A stretch of 46,762 bases of DNA from Roseburia sp. (GTDB lineage Bacteria; Bacillota; Clostridia; Lachnospirales; Lachnospiraceae), in assembly GCA_022771695.1 (NCBI GenBank), contig JALEKJ010000041.1, positions 1-46,762 on the forward strand, read 5' to 3'. Shown here one piece after another: positions 1-9,264 of the stretch. The notes beneath the pieces were generated by a model. The model was not told where the DNA came from. It did not search any database and saw only the letters and a program-made list of their open reading frames with translations. How positions within the stretch are numbered: position 1 is the stretch's first letter; every line of letters starts with the position of its first letter. A program made the translations under genes and the position numbers.

Positions 1-25
1 AAACGAATACTGGCGTAAAATAATG

Positions 26-61
26 AAGATTGGAGTGCTGCAACAAGTAGGCTCCAATCTT
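26..61. repeat. Inverted repeat, possible weak terminator
   Basis: Ten-base arms (26-35 and 52-61) are perfect reverse complements around a 16-base gap. Neither side has a clear uninterrupted T-run, so a terminator role is only possible. Nothing else is recognisable in positions 1-150. Confidence 0.3.
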
Positions 62-152
62 TACATTTGAGTGGAAAAATTTCTGGAAGTTAAGATATAG
101 GCTGTACGCTTTATTTTAGCAATGTTTTCTCTCAATATCAGCAATCAGTCAA

Positions 153-511
153 TTATTTATTCTTGGAACAGCAGATTTTTTCGAACTTGGCTACAGCCCA
201 ATAGTCAATCACTCGCCTGATTCTACTGCTTTTCACAAAAAAATCATGCATCTCGGGATGTGTGTTGTAATACTCTGCGAAGCTTGCAACAATGTCCTCA
301 TTATGATAGCGTTCACAAGACAAATATCCAGCCAATGACATCGCTCATCGCAATCCCGTCTGTAATTCTCACAAACTCATAGATGACATCATTCATAACT
401 CTCTTTTGTACTCCTTCTAATCTATGAACTAATATTTAACTCATACATATGATGACCTACTTCTTCTTTTGCCCCATTATTAAACACCATAAATTGCGGA
501 TTAGACAAAAA
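153..511 (-). pseudogene. Unidentified small reading frames, probably a decayed gene
   Basis: Between the methyltransferase stop and the window edge no intact gene is convincing. Reading leftward, three short frames follow one another. The first covers about 430-511, has a plausible protein-like composition, and ends in GHHMYELNISS and a stop. The second runs about 323-435 and includes MNDVIYEFVRITDG. The third is the frame from 341 to 153 (62 codons, rich in aromatic and charged residues). The second and third overlap at about 323-341, as expected if a frameshift broke one coding sequence. A GAAGGAG site sits 14 bases before the ATG at 396, which is too far for good initiation. I do not recognise the protein. 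It could also be two unrelated tiny genes. Confidence 0.25.
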
Positions 512-513
512 TC

Positions 514-1263
514 CTAGTCAACTGTCTTTTTCTCAGCAACAATTCGAATAATAGGCGGGTCACTTTCCCCGTAAGGTGCAAATCCTCTTTTCTCACATGA
601 ATATGCCAATTTCAAACCTGCATTTTTTAAAAGGTTCTCTAAATTTTCTTTACGAACAAATCGTCTATAATGTCCCTCGTAAATATACTCGTCGTCTCCT
701 ACCTTTTCCCCTTTTCCATACAATTCATCATTCACACTTCTCACTTCTATAAAGAAATATCCCCCTTCTTTCAATGCATTATATATATTACCAATTAAAT
801 TGTTTTGTTGCTTTTCATTGATTGCATGTAATGAGAATCTGCTATAAATGTAATCAAATTCATTACAATATTTTTCCGTTGAACTTACAAAATCCTCGCA
901 TAAAAAAGTTATATTTTTCCCTTCAAACTCACCTTGAAGCTTTTTCACCGATATGTCAGACGCATCAATCGCAGTCACATTTAATCCACGCCGAAAGAAA
1001 TATGTACTATCTCGGCCGTTTCCGCACCCCAGTTCCAAAAGTTTTTTCTCCTTTGGGTCAATAAACTCTTCCGCAACCCAGTCGGCAAATAATGATTGTT
1101 CCTTAGGCGCACCATTTTCTGCATAATAGCCGTTCCAATACTGCGTATCTCGCTTAAAACTATCCGAAAAATTACTCACACCTCCATGCAGTCGGTTATC
1201 TGCATCCCATTCTCTTCCATTTTCGTAAGTTTGAAAATTAACATCATTAATTCTTTTTTCCAC
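514..1263 (-). CDS. Class I SAM-dependent methyltransferase
   Basis: The protein is about 249 residues, with the SAM-binding motif LELGCGNGRDS near residues 75-86 and an acidic residue after the next strand (AIDAS), as in Rossmann-fold class I methyltransferases. The start chosen is GTG at 1263, because GGGAGG lies 7 bases upstream; a longer in-frame TTG at 1278 would place that site inside the gene. It is the last gene of the leftward phosphonate operon, 59 bases after a glycosyltransferase. Family membership is clear but the substrate is not. A sugar hydroxyl, an amino group or a phosphonate oxygen are all possible, and the operon position suggests late tailoring of the glycan or its phosphonyl group. 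Confidence 0.8.
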   Translation of the reverse strand: MEKRINDVNFQTYENGREWDADNRLHGGVSNFSDSFKRDTQYWNGYYAENGAPKEQSLFADWVAEEFIDPKEKKLLELGCGNGRDSTYFFRRGLNVTAIDASDISVKKLQGEFEGKNITFLCEDFVSSTEKYCNEFDYIYSRFSLHAINEKQQNNLIGNIYNALKEGGYFFIEVRSVNDELYGKGEKVGDDEYIYEGHYRRFVRKENLENLLKNAGLKLAYSCEKRGFAPYGESDPPIIRIVAEKKTVD

Positions 1264-1322
1264 CTTGTTTCCTCCCAATTATATTTTTTCTTTTCAAGCG
1301 ACATCAAAATTTCTCTCGCATC

Positions 1323-2444
1323 TCATTTTCCAATATTAGACAGCCTCCTCCTTGCCGGTTCATAATCTTTACACATTTTATAGTAAACCCGCGCCTCATC
1401 CATCTTCCCAAGACACTCACAAATTACACCAATATTGTAATATGCTGCATAAGAGTTCACTCCCTGATTCCTACACTCTTTATGTGTTGCAGCTTTTTGA
1501 AACTGTTCAATCGCTTCGTCAAAACGGGCATTATTCATATAAATCAATCCCATTAAGAATTGGAAATCCGCACCGTCTCCAAATTCTTCATAAATGTTTT
1601 CAAAAAAGAGCGCTTCCCCAGCATTTCCGCTATTAATAAGTGCATAACCATAAGTCTCAACCATATCAATAACGTATTCCAGCTTCGAATTCAAATCGTA
1701 CGAAAGCCCCTGCGAGAAATATTCACACGCCTGCACATAATCTTCCGCCATATAATAGCTCTTGCCAAGCTGATATAATATATACGGGATTTGTTCTCCC
1801 CTTTTTCCTTCGTTTCCAAACTTTTCGAGATCTTCCCGGACACAGGACACTCCGTTCTCTTCTAGCAAACGTGCCAGTTCCTGCTCAAGCAACGCAATGT
1901 TCCGCCGGGTCTTCTTCTTTCGTTCTTCCTCCGACAGATCATAGCCTGTATGCCCAATCACAATCGGTGTCCTGTAAGTATCATACTCTGTTCCATCTTT
2001 TGCAACCACCTGCTCGTGAATTCTACCTTCATAACAGAAGCTGTCCTTCGCAAAAATACGGTTAATCCATTCCTGATTTTCTTTCCTTATACCATCTCGT
2101 GAAAAGATATTTCTGCGTTTGATACGACCGACTTTCTCCGGATGTTCTTGCAACAACTGCTCCAGTGTCAGTATATCAAATTCCTCTATATACTCATCAC
2201 TGTCAAGCACCAGCACATACGGTTTCGCCGTTTTAGAAACGGCAAAATTCTTTGCCGCCGCAAAGTCATCGCACCAAACAAAATCGTAAAGGTTGTCCGT
2301 ATATCCAACAGCAATCTGCTTCGTATTGTCTGTGGAGCCGGTATCGACCACGACAATCTCCACATCATAAGGCTTTAGGCTCTCCAGGCACCGCGCGATA
2401 TTCTGTTGTTCGTTTTTGGTGATAATACATACTGATAATTGCAT
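1323..2444 (-). CDS. Glycosyltransferase family 2 with C-terminal TPR repeats
   Basis: The protein is 373 residues. The first ~100 are a GT2 fold: LSVCIITKNEQQNI at the start, VVVDTGSTDNT around 31-41 and a DSDE metal motif at 81-84. The C-terminal third holds tetratricopeptide-like helices (YYMAEDYVQACEYFSQGL; YNIGVICECLGKMDEA). GT2-TPR proteins of this layout often glycosylate proteins directly or extend protein-linked glycans, so it could act on flagellin in the cytoplasm. It starts 9 bases after the preceding GT2 gene, and the ribosome site overlaps that gene's end, indicating translational coupling. The acceptor and sugar cannot be read from the sequence. Confidence 0.85.
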   Translation of the reverse strand: MQLSVCIITKNEQQNIARCLESLKPYDVEIVVVDTGSTDNTKQIAVGYTDNLYDFVWCDDFAAAKNFAVSKTAKPYVLVLDSDEYIEEFDILTLEQLLQEHPEKVGRIKRRNIFSRDGIRKENQEWINRIFAKDSFCYEGRIHEQVVAKDGTEYDTYRTPIVIGHTGYDLSEEERKKKTRRNIALLEQELARLLEENGVSCVREDLEKFGNEGKRGEQIPYILYQLGKSYYMAEDYVQACEYFSQGLSYDLNSKLEYVIDMVETYGYALINSGNAGEALFFENIYEEFGDGADFQFLMGLIYMNNARFDEAIEQFQKAATHKECRNQGVNSYAAYYNIGVICECLGKMDEARVYYKMCKDYEPARRRLSNIGK

Positions 2445-2453
2445 TTCTTCGCC

Positions 2454-3470
2454 TTACTCCTGATGTATATTAGTTTCTGTTAATCCTATGCCCACAGCCG
2501 TTGCAAGTTTTCTATCTATACTATTAGGTTGCTCCTTCCATCGTTGACGTAAAAGCTGATTCTCCATAAAGTCCTTCTGATAAGGAGCAATCTTCGTTTT
2601 GACTTCCAATAAAAGATTGCCCTCTATTTTCCCATACCGAAGCAGATAGGTTTTTAACAGACCAATAGTTTCTAATGCAAGCATTTCACTGTATGACTCT
2701 CTATAATCCTTGTATAAATTTCGCTTCTCCAACTCCTGTAACAGCATAATTTGCACATCAAGATATCCCATCATATCTGCTTTTCTCGATTCATCAATCG
2801 ATGCCGACGTCTCAGAAAAAATATGATGATAATAAACTTTATCCACTATATAGACATGTCTCACATATTGTTTCACAAGCTCATAAAAATAGATATCATC
2901 ATAGATATATCCCTCAGGAAAACGAATATCATTTTTCTGAAGCATTTCTCTGCGGTAAATCTTATTCCAAATGCACCGGACACTATCCATTGTAATAAAT
3001 GCCAAACGTTCTTCTGCCGTCTGAACGTCATAAAACGCATCCTGCCGTTTAGAAGTATCCCAACCCCGCAATTCTTCGCTCACTACGGTTCCACTTTTTC
3101 TGTTATCATAACCGCATACAACCATGTCACATTGGAACAATTCTGCTTTTTCATACATCTGCGCAAACATTTCCGGTTCCAATATGTCATCATCGTCTAC
3201 AAAACCGACATACTTTGCCGTTGCATATCCTAATCCTATGTTACGTGCAGCTCCCTGTCGCCTATTTTCTTCGCAATGAATTGCCTTTACATTTTGTGGA
3301 TATCTTTTCTCAAAGTCACATATTTTCTCCCATGTTCTGTCGACAGACGCATCATCCACAAATATTATTTCAAGGTTTGAAATTCCAATCGACTGATTTT
3401 CTAATCCTTTAAAACAACATTCCATATACTGCTCTGCATTATAGCAGGGAATAATAATACTGATTTTCAA
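2454..3470 (-). CDS. Glycosyltransferase family 2
   Basis: The protein is about 338 residues with a canonical GT2 N-terminus (KISIIIPCYNAEQY), VDDASVDRT and a DDDD metal motif (GFVDDDDILEPEMF). The start is read as TTG at 3470: it overlaps the TGA stop of the upstream gene (TTGA) and GGGAG lies 7 bases before it. An upstream TTG in the same frame would add residues not typical of the family. Overlapping stop and start indicate coupling to the phosphotransferase upstream. It probably adds one sugar to the flagellin glycan; donor and linkage are unknown. Confidence 0.85.
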   Translation of the reverse strand: MKISIIIPCYNAEQYMECCFKGLENQSIGISNLEIIFVDDASVDRTWEKICDFEKRYPQNVKAIHCEENRRQGAARNIGLGYATAKYVGFVDDDDILEPEMFAQMYEKAELFQCDMVVCGYDNRKSGTVVSEELRGWDTSKRQDAFYDVQTAEERLAFITMDSVRCIWNKIYRREMLQKNDIRFPEGYIYDDIYFYELVKQYVRHVYIVDKVYYHHIFSETSASIDESRKADMMGYLDVQIMLLQELEKRNLYKDYRESYSEMLALETIGLLKTYLLRYGKIEGNLLLEVKTKIAPYQKDFMENQLLRQRWKEQPNSIDRKLATAVGIGLTETNIHQE

Positions 3471-4960
3471 CCAATCTCTCCCTTCACATATTCCCAAATC
3501 TGTTTTCCAACGTTCCCCTGTGCATTATAAACCAAGTTTGCGAATTCCATTTTTCTCCGGTTCGCCAGAACATCTTCTCCCTTCAGAATCATATCAACGT
3601 AATCCTCCAGGCAGATAACATCTTCATAATATGCCGTCTCAAATCTTCTTCCCTCAGAAATCTCTTCTTCCCTTTTCTGCAGCGCCGCCATTTCGCGAAG
3701 CTTTTGTCCACGTTCTTTCTGCAAAGTAACATCTCTGACAAAAATGGGTTTTCCCGTCACTCCAAACATGACTACCATTGAGCTCCAATCACCAATATAC
3801 GCATCTGCCAATGCGATTGCCAAATGCGGATCAGGTGTCTCGTCATACACCCCATTATCAAGTGCCTTAAATCGCTCAATAACTTTTTGATATCTATTAA
3901 GGATATCGGGATTCATCGCTTTCGCCGTCTCTATACTAAGTGGATGCGGGCGCCATAATACAGCAGCGCCCCCCCTGCCTTCAAACACTGTGATAATTTG
4001 TTCCAAACCGCAAATCATACAGTCTGCATCGTTGATAATGTGTTCCAAATGTGTATTAAGCAGAAATACCTTTCTCCCATCTACAGCTCTTTTCCATTCG
4101 TCCGGTGCTTCCGGTTTATGCAGTTGATTGTATACAACCTTATCGATTTTGGGTGAACCGGATATCACAATTTTTTCCGACTGATTATATTTCAAATAAA
4201 CTTCTCCCACCTGCTTGGACTGCACAAATATCCGCCATGCGTTTTTCACTCCCGGCATCACACAGTAAAAATCTTTTACCTTACCTCCGCAAACCTTGTA
4301 TGGTATATATACCAGATGGTCCGTGTATTTTTTCAGTTCTGAACTAAAGTAGCGCTCCGACAACGAAGTTACGCGATTTTTGTCGTCATATGGGTTATGG
4401 ATAAATATCACATCCGGTAACGCATCTTCAATCCTGTATTCTCTGTAATCGGTAATCGGAATTCCTTCCGGAAACTGTTCCCCTTCATATTCCATTTCCA
4501 AGGCCGCCCGGTCTTCTGTCACATGATAATATGGCACAGGCATAACCCGCACTTGACAGTCAGCTGCCTTTGCCGCCTCTAAGTAAACGGATTCTAGTGC
4601 ATCCCACATAGATGCTTTGTAGGGCATAAAAAGAATTTCATATACAGGCGGTAAAACCTTATCTACCTCTTGTTTTGCATTCTCGCAACACGCAGACACC
4701 TCGCTGCGCTTCATAAAATCCTCATGATTTCCATCAAGACTCAGCTCATATATCATCTCAGCAAGGTTCGTCAATGATGCAATCGCGCAATCAGAATCAG
4801 TAATGCAACGTTCAACAATATCTCCGATTGCAATAACTGTCTCCTGCATCGCCTGAAGAAGTGGCAACACCTCTCTCTGTTCTACGGTTGCAAGGTTCTG
4901 TATCCCTTCATTTACCGTTTCAAATAGCTGCTTTACCCTCTTTTTTTGTTTCTTACTCAT
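3467..4960 (-). CDS. CDP-glycerol glycerophosphotransferase-like protein with helical N-terminus
   Basis: The protein is 497 residues. The C-terminal ~330 residues resemble the TagB/TagF-type polyol-phosphate transferase fold: a central strand/loop VLWRPHPLS and a late motif LADAYIGDWSSMVVMFGVTG, matching the family's (D)xxIxDxSS region. These enzymes move a polyol-phosphate from a CDP carrier to a sugar. Residues 1-120 are an all-helical region without a recognised domain. ATG at 4960 has GGGAGAA upstream. The neighbours are phosphonate genes, so the donor may be a CDP- or CMP-linked phosphonate or alditol rather than CDP-glycerol; this is inference. A second family member lies at 39965-41857. 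Confidence 0.7.
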   Translation of the reverse strand: MSKKQKKRVKQLFETVNEGIQNLATVEQREVLPLLQAMQETVIAIGDIVERCITDSDCAIASLTNLAEMIYELSLDGNHEDFMKRSEVSACCENAKQEVDKVLPPVYEILFMPYKASMWDALESVYLEAAKAADCQVRVMPVPYYHVTEDRAALEMEYEGEQFPEGIPITDYREYRIEDALPDVIFIHNPYDDKNRVTSLSERYFSSELKKYTDHLVYIPYKVCGGKVKDFYCVMPGVKNAWRIFVQSKQVGEVYLKYNQSEKIVISGSPKIDKVVYNQLHKPEAPDEWKRAVDGRKVFLLNTHLEHIINDADCMICGLEQIITVFEGRGGAAVLWRPHPLSIETAKAMNPDILNRYQKVIERFKALDNGVYDETPDPHLAIALADAYIGDWSSMVVMFGVTGKPIFVRDVTLQKERGQKLREMAALQKREEEISEGRRFETAYYEDVICLEDYVDMILKGEDVLANRRKMEFANLVYNAQGNVGKQIWEYVKGEIG

Positions 4961-4987
4961 GCTAATTCTCCCGATGCCGCAATCACT

Positions 4988-6106
4988 CTAATATGTTGCT
5001 TTTAATATTTCCGCAACATCCCACGCATCCAGTTCTGTCGGATTGTTATCCATCCTTCCAAGCGTAAATGAACTATGTGCGATATCTGTAATCATTTCTT
5101 GTGTAATCTGGTAGTCCCGCAAACGAAGTGATACCTCAGCACCGCACACCCTCTCTAAATATGTGCGGATTCCTCCACACTCCGCAAACAATGCAAGCAA
5201 CTCTTCCTCTCCCTCATAATTGCCATGATTATGTTCCGCCACCTGCGCCAACGTCATAGCAACCGCTGTGCCATGCGGTATCTGATATTTCATTGTAAGA
5301 GGATACGAAATGGAATGACACGCCGTTGTCCTTGTCATCGAAAAAGCAAGCCCTGAAAGAACAGACGCCACACACTGCTTCTCTCGAAGCGATACATCTT
5401 CCGGTTTCTTTAAAATTTGCTCCAGATAGCAAACGGACATCCGAATGGATTCCCTTGCCAATGCTCGTACTAACGGGGACGTTTTCTTAGACCAATATGC
5501 CTCCATCGCATGTGCTATAGAATCTAATCCCGTAGTAATTGTAAGCTTTCTATCTGCTTTCGCAACAAACTCCGGCACAATATATGCCTTATCCGGCTTT
5601 AAGGTATCATGATCTATCGAGTACTTGCAGTTTTTATCATCGTCCCAGATGGTTGCCCACTTTGTCACTTCTGCACCAGTTCCCGCTGTTGTCGGAACTG
5701 CTATTATATCCATTCGATTCTCCCGAATCTCCTTTTTCTGTAAAAGCTCCGTAATTGCCTCTGCCGACATTTCTTCCCCGGGATTATAGAACGCTTTCAT
5801 TCCTTTTGCAAAGTCAATCGCGCTTCCTCCTCCAATCGCAAGAATTGCCTCCGGTTTAAAATTCCGCAGTGTATCCAGCCCTATTTTTAGCATTCCTTGT
5901 GTAGGATACGAAACAGATTCCTTCATCCACAAAAGTTCATACTGTTTTTCCAACTCGTCAACAAATTTCTCCAATTCGTATCTTACGCAAGCCTGTTCCG
6001 ACAAAATCAGTGCCAGTTTCTGATACGGAAGTTTCAGGCAACTATCCTGCAACCGCTGTGTGTTTACAAATTCTATATTTGTCCGGCAAAAATCACTGTA
6101 TACCAT
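4988..6106 (-). CDS. Fe-dependent alcohol dehydrogenase, probable phosphonoacetaldehyde reductase
   Basis: The protein is 372 residues, the normal length for group III iron alcohol dehydrogenases. Visible motifs are GGGSAID (92-98), PTTAGTGAE (138-146) and the metal ligands D195, H199, H264 and H278 (GLDSIAHA; ACHS; IPHGT). Encoded in the same leftward operon as PEP mutase and phosphonopyruvate decarboxylase, it most likely reduces phosphonoacetaldehyde to 2-hydroxyethylphosphonate with NAD(P)H, as PhpC-type enzymes do in phosphinothricin-type clusters. The family is certain; the substrate is inferred from neighbours. GAGGAAGAG precedes ATG at 6106. Confidence 0.8.
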   Translation of the reverse strand: MVYSDFCRTNIEFVNTQRLQDSCLKLPYQKLALILSEQACVRYELEKFVDELEKQYELLWMKESVSYPTQGMLKIGLDTLRNFKPEAILAIGGGSAIDFAKGMKAFYNPGEEMSAEAITELLQKKEIRENRMDIIAVPTTAGTGAEVTKWATIWDDDKNCKYSIDHDTLKPDKAYIVPEFVAKADRKLTITTGLDSIAHAMEAYWSKKTSPLVRALARESIRMSVCYLEQILKKPEDVSLREKQCVASVLSGLAFSMTRTTACHSISYPLTMKYQIPHGTAVAMTLAQVAEHNHGNYEGEEELLALFAECGGIRTYLERVCGAEVSLRLRDYQITQEMITDIAHSSFTLGRMDNNPTELDAWDVAEILKATY

Positions 6107-6126
6107 CTGTCGTTCTCTTCCTCACT

Positions 6127-6831
6127 TTATTTCAATATGCTTCTCACCGCAATCAAATCTTCTTCCTTGTCCACTTCCTGGCATAACATCTCGCCGAAAT
6201 CATATGGATACAATTTTATCTGATTCGTGACCTGATTCAGTGCATTTTCCGCATAACAAGAGACCTCTCCCGACTCACAGAACGTCGCAATCCGATCCAA
6301 CCATATCCCCCATGCCTTTTTCCCAAAATGATACAATGGTTGTGCAGCAACTGCACTTTCCATAAATTCAATGCCGACCGCCTTGATAAGTCCATCTTTA
6401 AGAACCGCCTTAAAATCTTTCTCCGGCAATTCCAGTGCAGAACTGACTGCCATACAGTCTACCTTTGATTTCATAACCTGCTCAAGAACTTTCTCTTCGA
6501 ACACTAAGTCACCATGCATCAGAAGAATCTCATCGTGCAACAATTCTCTTGCAAGATAGATGGAGTAAATATAGTTCGTTTCATTATATTGAGGATTATT
6601 CACAAACTCAATTTGCAACGGCAAACCAAGTTCTTTTATATGGTCTTTCAAAAGTTCCTCATAAGGTCCTGTTGTCATCACCACTTCGGAAATTCCCATT
6701 CGTGAGATTAGCCGAAGCTGCCTTGCAACAATTGTCTCCCCATCCGTCAGCTCTACCATACATTTGGGGGATGACGCCGTATATTTCCCCATTCTGCTAC
6801 CCAAGCCGGAATTAAGTATCAAAGCTTTCAC
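6127..6831 (-). CDS. LicC/PntC-like nucleotidyltransferase (candidate phosphonate cytidylyltransferase)
   Basis: The protein is 234 residues with a MobA/RmlA-like nucleotidyltransferase fold. It starts ALILNSGLGSRMG, a glycine-rich NTP loop, followed by a conserved lysine (SPKCMVEL), NETNYIYSIYLA near 83-94 and a metal-binding HGD at 106-108. The pattern is that of LicC (CTP:phosphocholine cytidylyltransferase) and of PntC, which activates phosphonates as CMP esters. It begins 3 bases after the phosphonopyruvate decarboxylase and is followed by the reductase, so the product of that branch, hydroxyethylphosphonate, is the simplest substrate. No choline uptake or choline kinase gene is nearby. 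A sugar-phosphate substrate cannot be excluded. Confidence 0.7.
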   Translation of the reverse strand: MKALILNSGLGSRMGKYTASSPKCMVELTDGETIVARQLRLISRMGISEVVMTTGPYEELLKDHIKELGLPLQIEFVNNPQYNETNYIYSIYLARELLHDEILLMHGDLVFEEKVLEQVMKSKVDCMAVSSALELPEKDFKAVLKDGLIKAVGIEFMESAVAAQPLYHFGKKAWGIWLDRIATFCESGEVSCYAENALNQVTNQIKLYPYDFGEMLCQEVDKEEDLIAVRSILK

Positions 6832-6834
6832 GTT

Positions 6835-7965
6835 CTACATCTCCTTTATATATTGCATAAAATTCTCTTTATTCTCTTCTGCCGTTGTTGTAGGCCGTCC
6901 CAAATCGCTTCTCGCTCCTAATGCGGTTTTGATTTCTATAAACGTCAATTCCTCTGCCTCTTTTGCCGTTTTAACCGCCAGCGCAACCTCCTCCAACGTG
7001 GATGCTTTTAGTATTCTCTTGTAGCCGCAGCCTTCCGCAATCTTGGCAAGGTCTATCTTTGCTGCAACCGTAGGCATCCCTCCCACTGTTTCATGAGACT
7101 CATTGTTGATTACAATATGCACATAATTGCAGGGTGCATTCGCTCCGATTACGGCCATCGCTCCCATGTGCATTAATACTGCTCCATCGCCATCAATGCA
7201 CCATACTTTTCGCTCCTTCTTTTCCAGTGCAATACTAAGTGCAATGGAAGAGCTATGTCCCATAGAACCGACTGTGAGGAAATCGTATTTATGCGACTGT
7301 CCATTCTGCTCCCTAATTTCAAACAGCTCTCTCGATGCCTTGCCCGTAGTCGATACAATTATATCCTCACCAATGTTTCTTACAATTTCTTTCAATGCAT
7401 CTTCCCGCTTAATCGTATATGGATTCGTATACTTTACGGGATTCTCGCTGGTCAGCGCACCCTTTTCCACAATAAACGCCACACATTTCCCTTCACAAAG
7501 CAAATCTTTGAAGCCTTCTGCCGCTTCTTTCAACGCATCTATTGCCATGTCTTTTCGTATGATGACTGTTTGGATAGTAAGCAGTTCCATCAGACTTTGT
7601 GTAATTTCACCTTGAAACACATGCTGTGGTTCATCCTTAGTCCCCGGCTCTCCTCGCCATCCTACAACAAAAACACAGGGGATTTTATATACCTCAGGTG
7701 CCATAAGCGACGCATACGGATTTAACATATTTCCCTCGCCGCTGTTCTGCATGTAGACGCAAGGTATTCTACCGGTTGCCAGATGATATCCTGCCGCAAG
7801 CCCGGTTGCATTTCCCTCGTTTGCCGCTACGATATGTTTGTCCGAAACACCATATCTGTTCATGATTTCTCCGGTGAAAGGACCAAGTAGCGAATCCGGC
7901 ACCCCCGTATACAACCCTATTCCAAACATTTCTTCTAATACATCAATAAAATCATCTGCCCTCAT
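6835..7965 (-). CDS. aepY: Phosphonopyruvate decarboxylase (Ppd)
   Basis: The protein is 376 residues and thiamine-diphosphate dependent. The catalytic glutamate sits in AANEGNA (E50). The ThDP/Mg motif begins IDGDGAVLMHMGAM (GDGA at 259-262) and closes with INNESHETVGG (NN at 287-288). Length and motifs match phosphonopyruvate decarboxylase, which makes phosphonoacetaldehyde and pulls the unfavourable PEP mutase equilibrium forward. Placement directly after PEP mutase (16-base gap) fixes the assignment over sulfopyruvate decarboxylase. GGAGG lies before ATG at 7965. Confidence 0.93.
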   Translation of the reverse strand: MRADDFIDVLEEMFGIGLYTGVPDSLLGPFTGEIMNRYGVSDKHIVAANEGNATGLAAGYHLATGRIPCVYMQNSGEGNMLNPYASLMAPEVYKIPCVFVVGWRGEPGTKDEPQHVFQGEITQSLMELLTIQTVIIRKDMAIDALKEAAEGFKDLLCEGKCVAFIVEKGALTSENPVKYTNPYTIKREDALKEIVRNIGEDIIVSTTGKASRELFEIREQNGQSHKYDFLTVGSMGHSSSIALSIALEKKERKVWCIDGDGAVLMHMGAMAVIGANAPCNYVHIVINNESHETVGGMPTVAAKIDLAKIAEGCGYKRILKASTLEEVALAVKTAKEAEELTFIEIKTALGARSDLGRPTTTAEENKENFMQYIKEM

Positions 7966-7981
7966 CTCTCTGCCTCCATGA

Positions 7982-9262
7982 TTAGATTAATGTCAGTATC
8001 TCTTTGATTGGCATGCAATCCTCATCCACTTCAAGAGAACGTTCATTCTCCAAGATTGTGTGTGCAACCTTATTCATCGCCGGAAATGCGCTTCGAATCA
8101 AGTGGTTCGCATAAATAATAATATTTACACCATATTTCCCGAGCTCTTTTTCTGTAATATGATTATAGGTAGTCGGCACGACAACAATCGGCACATCCTC
8201 ACACTTCTCTCTGAACTTCTCACAGAACTCCAATACCTCATCCGGCTCCTTATCCTTAGAATGAATCATGATACCGTCTGCTCCGGCCTCCACATAAGCA
8301 AATGCCCGCTTTAACGCATCTTCCATCCCCTTTGCCAGAATCAGGCTTTCAATTCTTGCGATAATCATAAAATCTTTTGTCATCTGCGCTGCTTTTCCCG
8401 CCCGTATTTTTTCACAAAAATGTTCGATAGAATCCTGCTGCTGCGCTGCATCTGTTCCAAAAAGCGAATTCTTTTTTAGTCCAATTTTGTCCTCAATAAT
8501 AATTGCGGATACCCCCATTCGCTCCAACGTCTTTACCCGATACACAAAATGCTCAATCAATCCGCCGGTGTCTCCATCCAGAATGATTGGTTTCGTCGTC
8601 ACTTCCATAATTTCGTTAATGGTATTTTCGCGCGAGGTCATATCCACAAGTTCAATATCCGGTTTCCCTTTCGCCGTAGAGTCACACAGGCTCGATATCC
8701 ACATCGCATCAAATTGTCTGATTTCATCCTCTTTTTCCACTTGTGTTTTTTCTACAATCAACCCTGTAATACCATTATGCGCCTCAAGAACACGAAGCGG
8801 TCTATCCGCTAACTGCAATGCTCTCCTTAGCTTCCCCCTGCGAATTTCCGGCATATAACGAAGCTGTTCCGCCTGCCTGTCAAATATTTCGTATTCGCTT
8901 TTGTCCGTATACGGGAACTCCACGAGTTCACCGCCGTACTGCTGCAGTAGTTTTTGAACCTTTTCCCTTGATTTTCCTCTCCACCTGTCACTATGTACCA
9001 CATAATCCGGTCTTAATTCTGCAATTATTTTATCATAGCTCAGTGTATCCTTCTTAATTACTCTGGATACCCCTTTTATATGGCTGATAATGTTGCATCT
9101 TTCCTCATATGTCAGTACCGGATACCCGCGATACGACATAAAAGCTTCATCCGATAAAACACCAACGGTCAGTTCTCCCAATTCAGCCGCTTTCTCAATT
9201 ATAGCGATATGACCCCCATGAATAAATTCTGCCCCTATACTTAAAAACACCGTTTTGGCCAT
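7982..9262 (-). CDS. aepX: Phosphoenolpyruvate mutase with N-terminal nucleotidyltransferase domain
   Basis: The protein is 426 residues. Residues 1-~135 are a cytidylyltransferase-like domain with the HxGH-type signature HGGH (15-18). Residues ~150-426 are the isocitrate-lyase-superfamily mutase, with LDGDTGG (228-234) and the PEP-mutase signature EDKIGLKKNS (257-266), which separates it from lyases and hydrolases of the family. It converts PEP to phosphonopyruvate, the entry step to almost all natural C-P compounds. The two-domain form is known in other bacterial aminoethylphosphonate pathways; the N-terminal domain's job is not established. It starts just after the LicD gene, whose last codons supply the ribosome site. 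Confidence 0.95.
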   Translation of the reverse strand: MAKTVFLSIGAEFIHGGHIAIIEKAAELGELTVGVLSDEAFMSYRGYPVLTYEERCNIISHIKGVSRVIKKDTLSYDKIIAELRPDYVVHSDRWRGKSREKVQKLLQQYGGELVEFPYTDKSEYEIFDRQAEQLRYMPEIRRGKLRRALQLADRPLRVLEAHNGITGLIVEKTQVEKEDEIRQFDAMWISSLCDSTAKGKPDIELVDMTSRENTINEIMEVTTKPIILDGDTGGLIEHFVYRVKTLERMGVSAIIIEDKIGLKKNSLFGTDAAQQQDSIEHFCEKIRAGKAAQMTKDFMIIARIESLILAKGMEDALKRAFAYVEAGADGIMIHSKDKEPDEVLEFCEKFREKCEDVPIVVVPTTYNHITEKELGKYGVNIIIYANHLIRSAFPAMNKVAHTILENERSLEVDEDCMPIKEILTLI

Positions 9263-9264
9263 GC

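Noticed and set aside
1271-1320. A TATAAT with TTGATG 18 bases away, reading left before the methyltransferase.
   Set aside because: The transcript would begin within the GGGAGG ribosome site, leaving almost no leader; chance similarity in an A+T-rich gap is more likely.
822-1365. Rightward open frames lying opposite the methyltransferase and GT2-TPR genes, and many similar ones across the window.
   Set aside because: They overlap strongly supported genes on the other strand, have no ribosome sites and are rich in Cys, His and Ile typical of antisense translation.
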